Source: Canna indica
Taxonomy: Eukaryota; Streptophyta; Magnoliopsida; Zingiberales; Cannaceae
Assembly (NCBI GenBank): GCA_034359265.1
Contig: CP136898.1
Location: 3,412,501 to 3,476,500 of the forward strand
Reading direction: 5' to 3'
Length of the DNA stretch: 64,000 nt
Shown here: in pieces, positions 57,388 to 64,000 of the stretch
How positions within the stretch are numbered: position 1 is the stretch's first letter
Layout: each line of letters begins with the position of its first letter
Translations under genes and position numbers: made by a program
The notes under the pieces: generated by a model
Seen by the model: only the letters and a program-made list of their open reading frames with translations
Database searches by the model: none
What the model was told of the DNA's origin: nothing

Positions 57388-59004
57388 AAGGGAAGGCAAT
57401 GGTGCAGAGTGATACCGGTTTGAGTAAAAATTGAACTCTACTCTACTTTTGATATTTTGATCTATTTTTAGAAGATAAAAATCAACTAATTCAGTTTTTC
57501 CAAATCACTCCAACCATTTTATAATACTAATATATATACACTTTTTTTGTACTACATTTCATCATTTTTTTTAAAGTTGGAACTTAAAATATGAAATGTA
57601 AAGAGTTTTTATCAATAATTTTCAAGATTAACGTAATTACTAAAAAAACTCGGAGAGGCATTTTTTGAAAAATCAAAACTATATACATGATGTGAGAAAG
57701 AAAAGTAATTGTATATCTAGGGGTGTGCATGAGTACCGGATAGATTCGAAATCGGTTGGAACCTACCCGTTAGACCCAAATTAAATTCGGGAAGGATCCG
57801 GGTAAGATATCATAAGGAATTAGTAAATCTGATTCTGATTCCAACATACAGGGTACTCGAAATTAGAACTGGTATTCGGAACTAAATTGTTACATATAAT
57901 GCATATATACTTACGTAGATTAAAATATATCATGTTATTCACCTTCCAAAACCCGTTAACCCGGTATAAAAATCTATTATTCAAATCCAATATCCACTAA
58001 CCCTAGCCACATAATTTTATTACGTGTGTTGCCAACTTTAATTTTACATTTTTAACCTTTTTATTTATTAAATTATGATATATCAAAAGAGAAAAAATGA
58101 ACATGTTCCAACATATTACTCGAAATCTATACTACACCACAGATTCCAACAGGGTATCCGAAACCTCTAATGTACTACAAGTTCCAACATGGTACTCGGA
58201 ATCTATAGTACACCAGAGGTTCTAACAAGGTACTCAAAAATTGTGATGTACTATAGGTTCCAACGGGGTATTCGAAACATGTGGAGTATTATAGGTTTCG
58301 GGTACTAGTACTATAGATTTCGAGTATGGTCCGATTTCAAGTTCCAACGGGATAGGATTCGGATCCAAAAGTTAAGAATTGGTCATATACATAGGTAGGG
58401 TCCAAATATCATGAAAAATATATGATAATCGGACTCGCTCACCTCCTGCATGCGTCATTCATTTTCATTCCTGGTGGGACGGGGTGGGTCGAATCAAAGG
58501 GTGGGGATACGATGAAACACCAAAGTCAAGTCGGTTCTTAAAATTTTAAATGGAAGAGATCTTGAAACTTATCAAAGATAATTAAACTATACCTGACAAT
58601 TATCGGCCCCACCCGATAAAATCGGGTTCGGGCCAATTTTGGGCCGACCCGATATGGCCTGAATACTTATCAGGCCGGACCGGGCCTAATGCTATTGGGC
58701 TGTGCCGGCCTGATAGCCCAATAACAAATATGAATTTTAGCATTTTTTTACCCGTTAATAATACACGTTAAGTTATCTACTCAAAATTGCAATTCTAATA
58801 ACTCAATTCTAAAATCCTAATCATTTTCGAGCTAACGAGCCGTGCCGGCCCGGCACGCTATTTTTTCGTGCCGGACCTGGCCGGCGTTATCGGGCCGGGC
58901 CGGACAAAAAAAAATTTGGGCCGGCCCGGCAAATATTAAACCAATCCCTAGTGGCCCACCTTGGCCAGATGCACCTTGAGTTCTATTTATAATTGTCATT
59001 CCTA
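57388..59004. mobile_element. Composite of nested hAT-type repeats
   Basis: The outer parts (57388-57720 and about 58935-59004) resemble the left and right halves of the complete MITE at 43263-43780: AGGGAAGGCAATGG at the left, TATAATTGTCATTCCTA at the right, and an internal AAATATGAAATG.AAA block. Between them lie a copy of the repeat also found at 8760-9318 (about 57722-58400, starting TAGGGGTGTGCATG) and a GGCCGG-rich hAT-like repeat (about 58587-58960). Thus one old MITE was split by two later insertions. The flanking duplication is eroded. Confidence 0.55.
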
Positions 59005-59622
59005 CGAACAATCAATTAAGCTTACGAACTTGGGTTTCTTTGGAATTTGAGTTGGATCTACCCGTTTTTTTTTTGTAATTTGGTACGTGGAGTTGGACCA
59101 CTAATTTATTGCATAATTCGAAATTTTTTGATGATTTGATTTGATTAAAGAATACAAACATATAATTGAAGCACTTGGGGAAAAAATTCCCCCAATCCAT
59201 TTCAACTCGATTCAAAAAATTATTTAGAAAGTTCCTACTCAACTTTGCTCACATCGATTAGATTTTTTTTTCGTTGAAATTGGTTTAGAAATGGAGTTCG
59301 AATTTTCTTCTAAGTTGGAGTCCAACCATTTACATCCCCATCCTTATTTTACTGCATTCAATTATTTAGAACAGGATGAAGGTTAAGATGTGTCTCTCCC
59401 ATATTTATGTAGGCCATGTTCAAGTTTAGAAGGTCCTGTTCTTAGTTGCATCTTGCTGTTCCTATCGCTGTTATCGCCTACCTTGGTCATTTTCATTCAT
59501 AGTTCAGATCCAAAGGTGTCATTTTCACATCACTTGAACAGTTGAACCCTAAACACTTGATATTGAAAAAAAGGTGAGTCTTCACAGAAGGATTTTAGTA
59601 AAACTATGGATGGCTTCCTAAG

Positions 59623-62599
59623 TAGAAGTGACAACCGGCCGTGCCCGACCACATTTCGGGTCGTGCTTGGCATGGCCCGAATGTGTGGCAGCCAAGCCTA
59701 GCCCGGGCCCGAGCCCTCCCGGGCCGGCCTGAAAATTAATTATTTAATTTAATTTTTTAAATTTTTAAAGATTTAAAAATTAATAGTTACGGGTGAGTTT
59801 TGAACTTGGATCTCTAATTTTATTTGAGATAGCTTGATCATTGTACTAAATTTTATTATATATTTTTTAACATATTTTTTATATGTAATATTGTAACGCA
59901 GTACAAATTAATAAAAAGATTTTTAAAAAATTAAATTATAATTAAATTTTTATTTATCTTTAATACAAAAATATTCATCCAATGATAAAATAATTTTTTT
60001 TAATATTATAATAGACCGCACCTTAAAAGGTTGCCTACGTACCTTCTATAGCTAAACTTGTACTCCCCAATGATTAACTATAGAACGATCAGGTCTACGT
60101 AGTTCTTTTTATATTTTTAATCACCCGTAGTCCCGGTGATTTAACTTGTACTTGGACCAGCAGCACCAGCTTCACTTGTTTGAGCTTCCTCCTCTCCCGA
60201 TGATGAAGTGTCGTGTCCTCCCTTATCTTGTAATCTATCTTCAGCATCCAACTAGTCTTTTAAGCAAATGCACATTTCAACTGTTTCTTCACTCATTCGG
60301 CTCCTTTTTTCATCGAGAATTCTATTTCCTGCACTAAAACAAGACTCGGAAGCTACTGTAGACACATGAACAATTAGTATATTACGTGCCATGATGGAAA
60401 TAATATGATACATATTTTCTTATTTTTTCCACAATGCTAGAATTTCATTATCATCTATTTCTTCAGAATGATTATGATATAGAAAAAAAGTAATTCATTA
60501 AAATTAGTAGATTTAGTTTTTTTTATTCTACGACCAAGTTGAGAATTAATATTATTTCCACCATCATCTCTTAATCTACAAGAAGAAGATATTGTCTTAT
60601 TTGTAATTGTATCATCAAATTTTGAAGCGTAAAATACAAATATAGAATTCAATAAATTCAAAATTTTAATTTTTTTTTCTTCAACATTATCTAATTTCAT
60701 ATTGTTATAATAATCATCTAACAACATATTTAAACCATCAAATTTTATTCTATGATCTAAACATATTGCTAAACAAAATAAAGTAGGTATATCTGATCAA
60801 TACTTTTTAAATTTAGATTCCATTAAAGAAATAATTTGTGCAAATAAAGGATGATGTCTATATGAAGAAAATACTTCACTAATATGAACTATATGTGAAA
60901 AAGTTAAATTACATGTAGGATAATAAACACCGAAAAGTTATTCGGTAGCTTTTAAAAAGTTCTAAAATTTGAGTAATATGTTCAACAACTAATCAATCAT
61001 TATTATTAATTGGACCACTAGGCATATGATTGTAAAATACTGTAAGGATCTCTTGATATCTTATAGTAGATATAAGCATATGATATGTTGAATTTCATCT
61101 AGTAATAACATCACCATTAAATTTTTTAAATGATTTATTAAAAAATTGACATAATTTTTTAAATTATTGTGCTCTTGCTTTTGAAAAACGCATATATCTA
61201 ATAACATCTCTTATTTTTTCTACATGTATATTTACTTGTTTTAAATCATCTTGTACACATAAATTAAGAACATGACAAACATAACGAACATGAAATAATT
61301 CATTATCTAATACTGGCTTAAATAACTGTATAAGGGGAGGAATAACAGTATCATTATTACTAGCATTATCAAAATTAATCGAATTTTTTTAATCATTTAT
61401 ATTATAAAAAAATATTACAAATCTAATAGCAGAAAAAATGGCAACAGAAGTTTGTGGATATTCAAAAATTTTAAAACTAATTATTCTTTTTGCAAAATAA
61501 AATTTTTATCAATCCAATGTGCAGTAACACAAATGTAAGAATTAGTAGTACGTTGACTAGACCAAACATCATATGTTAAAGAAATTTTTGATTTATTATT
61601 TTGAAAACTAGTCATTATATTTTATCTATATATAAAAAATAATTTTAAAGCATCACTTTTCATTGTATTTCGAGTAATTTTTTTATATTTTGGTTGTAAA
61701 GTATTTTGAACCCAACTAGAAAATCTTGGTTGATCAACAAAATTAAAAGGAGATTCACTTTGAACAATTAATTTTACAAGTTCTCGATGTTGAAATTCAT
61801 TATCATACGAAAAAGCTGTTAAACCAGAAAAAAATAAATTAAGAATTTGTTGAGCTTGTGCAACCTTATTGTCATGACCCTTTGCATGACGTAATAAATG
61901 ACTAGTTCCTCCGGTTGTTGAAGCCGAAAGAATTTTTTAATATTTTTTGCACCGAGCTGTTGTTATGGTGCCATCAGATTTAATAATTTTCTCAAAATAT
62001 TTCAAAACCATACTTTTTTTCCTACCTGATGGACATAAATTAATAGATGAACTTATCTCTATGTTTTAATTTTGTTGAGTGGTAGGAGTAGCAGGAGGTA
62101 TTTTTTCTAACATATTTGATCCAGCTTGTGGAGTATAACCTGAAAAATCTTCATCCGCCATTAGTAAAAATTAAAAATATTAAAAATATAAATATTATAC
62201 TAATCAATGAAATAAATTGAAGAGATTAAAAAAAATTAACAACAATCTTGAATCCTTGTCTTCTTGATGAGCATAAAATATTGTTGAAAATGATTGTAAA
62301 TGAACTTAGAGATTGTTGAGAGTAAAAGAGTTGAGAATTGAGAATTGGGAGTTGTGAGTTGAGAATTGAGAGTTGAGAGTCGAAGATGAAGATAAAAGAA
62401 ATGAAGAAGGAGATAAGGTATTTATAGAAAAATTTAATTTAATTTAATTTTTATGTTTTTATAATATATTCGTCGGCCCAAACCATACTTGGCTCGGGCC
62501 GACCTAGGCCTCCCGTGCTCGGGCCATCACGGCCCGCGTGCCAGAAGGCGAGCCCGGCCCGTGCAGCCCATGGACTGGCCCAGCCCGTTGCCAACTCTG
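59623..62599 (-). mobile_element. hAT transposon (~3 kb), decayed
   Basis: Left end TAGAAGTGACAACCGGCC and right end GGGCCAGTCC/ACGGGCTG...TTGCCAACTCTG form hAT-like inverted ends with GGCCCG-rich subterminal arrays on both sides. Flanks CTTCCTAAG and CTTCCAAG suggest an eroded 8-bp duplication. It encloses the broken transposase gene 60141-62161. Confidence 0.7.
60141..62161 (-). pseudogene. hAT transposase (BED finger / dimerisation domain), broken
   Basis: Read on the minus strand, the start MADEDFSGYTPQAG at 62161 is followed by pieces of a BED-type zinc finger and, near 61700, WVQNTLQPKYKKITRNT. Near the end, ASESCFSAGNRILDEKRSRM matches the conserved C-terminal dimerisation motif of plant hAT transposases (RICESLEEPER/DAYSLEEPER group). 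In-frame stops at 62066-62068 and 60252-60254 (a TAG where the family has Trp), further stops and shifts in between, show that it is not functional. The frame would end near 60141. Confidence 0.85.
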
Positions 62600-63530
62600 C
62601 TTCCAAGTCATCTAAACCACACACACACCGTCTCTGATCCAGCCGTAGAAAAAGAAAGCGCCAGGGAATCTCTTCCAAAATTTAGTCCAACATTTGCTAT
62701 GATTGGTTGTGCTAAATCTTGTGCAACCACTGTAAAGATTCTTATTTATTGATGACAACAAAGTTTAGGGGCCTAATCATGTGTTGAGATTCTCCAATTA
62801 TCTTCTGTCAGCCACACAATTTATTGCTGTCTGAATCCACCTCCTTTTTTTTTAACTGAATGAGGGAGAAATGTCTTACCTCAAATTTGTAGGGATGCAT
62901 GCTGTGTCATTGATTCTGACTGAGGTGATAAGTCTGGATCTGGAAGCATAATTTCTCATGGCAGAGATGAAGCATTACAACATAATAGTATTCTATGCTC
63001 TTGCCTGACATTTCCATTTGCCAAGTAACATGGAACACTACATTCCACACAAATCATGGCAAAAAAAATATGTGTGCACTGGAGTACATGGGCCCAATCA
63101 TTTTAGCTCCATGCAGATATCCGAGCAATTATGTGCTGGGAAAATGATATGATGCAGACAAGCTTACTGTAAGAATGCGCAAACCAGCTCCTTTAACCTC
63201 TGTATGTTTTCTTTCTCTCTCATTATGCATGAGATTGGATTAAGGCATTCATTGTGGAAACTTTGACCACTGCTTATTGCAAGCCATGTTTATGATGCAT
63301 CAAGAGATTGAAATGGGCAGAGATTGAAATGGGCAGTGATTGGTGAATGGAGAAGAAGGTCAAGCTGAGTTATTACTTGGTATTTGCTACGGAGAAGAAA
63401 AAGGCATAGATAAGTCCTGTCAGAGTGGTTGTATTGATCTACTCATTGACGGAAGCAGCAACATGTGCCCCATTAGCCACATTATGGATTCCCCATCACT
63501 TGGGTGATGTCATCACCAACATCCCTTGCT
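62600..63530. other. Intergenic DNA
   Basis: No gene recognised. A small direct repeat (GAGATTGAAATGGGCAG, twice, about 63305-63337) is the only structure noted. Confidence 0.5.
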
Positions 63531-63741
63531 ATAGAGAGAGAGAGAGAGATAGTGTGTGGGTGAGAGAGAGAGAGTAAAGCCAAAGTGATGCCTGGAGCTC
63601 TTGTTGTGAGTCCTCCACAAGCTAAAGCTGCAGTTGGGAAGACCCACTAAGTTTTGGACACTCCTGCCATAAAGGAAGAGAGATCCATCTGCAGAACTCC
63701 AGGCAGCAGCTGGTCTGTGGGTGGCTTTTCGTCCTCGCAAG
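63531..63741 (+). promoter_or_regulatory. GA-rich leader exon of a gene beyond the right edge
   Basis: Two (GA)n runs (63531-63550, 63562-63574) precede a GC-richer exon-like stretch that ends TCCTCGCAAG before a strong donor GTACGTAGG (63742). It holds a short frame, 63588-63650, coding for 20 residues (MPGALVVSPPQAKAAVGKTH), possibly an upstream ORF or the true first coding exon. The main gene would lie outside the window. Confidence 0.35.
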
Positions 63742-64000
63742 GTACGTAGGGAAGAGAAAGCGTCGGCCTTTGTTCCAAAGTTATTTCCTTTTTCTCAGTT
63801 CTTTGCTGGGGTTTCATTCTGTTCTTGGTTGGAGGACCGTCGCGCATTAGATCTGCAAGCTATTTTGCCTGGATGATAAGAAAAGCCGATGAGTAAGCAC
63901 AAAAAAGAGGGCAATTTCTGTGGACCTCTTAAAGCCGTCGTGAATCTCGCTTCTTAGATTTTCGGCTCATCTCATTGTTCAAATAATTTGTGCTCTTTTA

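Overview
The window is nuclear DNA of a flowering plant: spliced genes with GT-AG introns, AT-rich intergenic DNA, plant-specific protein families (RGLG-type E3 ligase, vacuolar ABCC transporter, NOI/RIN4-like peptide) and a dense load of plant DNA transposons. The protein sequences look to me more like a non-grass monocot than a eudicot or a grass, but that is an impression and not a proof.

Layout. (1) 912-5859 (+): a RING-type E3 ubiquitin ligase of the RGLG/copine-like family, with two alternative first exons (912-1271 and 1870-2091) that can each splice in phase to the same second exon. (2) 5.9-10.1 kb: intergenic DNA with a palindromic Mutator-type MITE and a hAT-type MITE. (3) 10918-46354 (+): one very long ABCC (MRP) transporter gene, 28 coding exons, 1664 codons, apparently intact, whose introns hold most of the transposons of the window. 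(4) 48192-50669 (+): a 76-residue NOI/RIN4-like protein. (5) 51468-54261 (-): cytosolic ribosomal protein eS12 (RPS12), 138 residues, whose first intron carries three tandem box C/D snoRNA copies. (6) 54937-56631 (+): an intronless F-box/WD40 protein, divergently paired with eS12. (7) 57-62.6 kb: nested hAT DNA, including a ~3 kb element with a decayed transposase (60141-62161, -). (8) 63.5-64 kb: a GA-rich leader-like stretch that probably begins another gene beyond the edge.

The most interesting structures: a family of six well-bounded elements (plus degenerate relatives) built from CGGTACC/CCGGGCGGTAT sequence and flanked by 8-9 bp target duplications, five of them inside the ABCC gene; three tandem snoRNAs in an eS12 intron, with a guide that can pair over 15 nt to 25S rRNA; two genes each with an in-phase GC-AG intron; and a copy of an ABCC exon-intron junction found inside a transposon in the neighbouring intron. 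Boundaries of exons were set by reading frame, splice consensus and protein-family conservation, not by transcripts.
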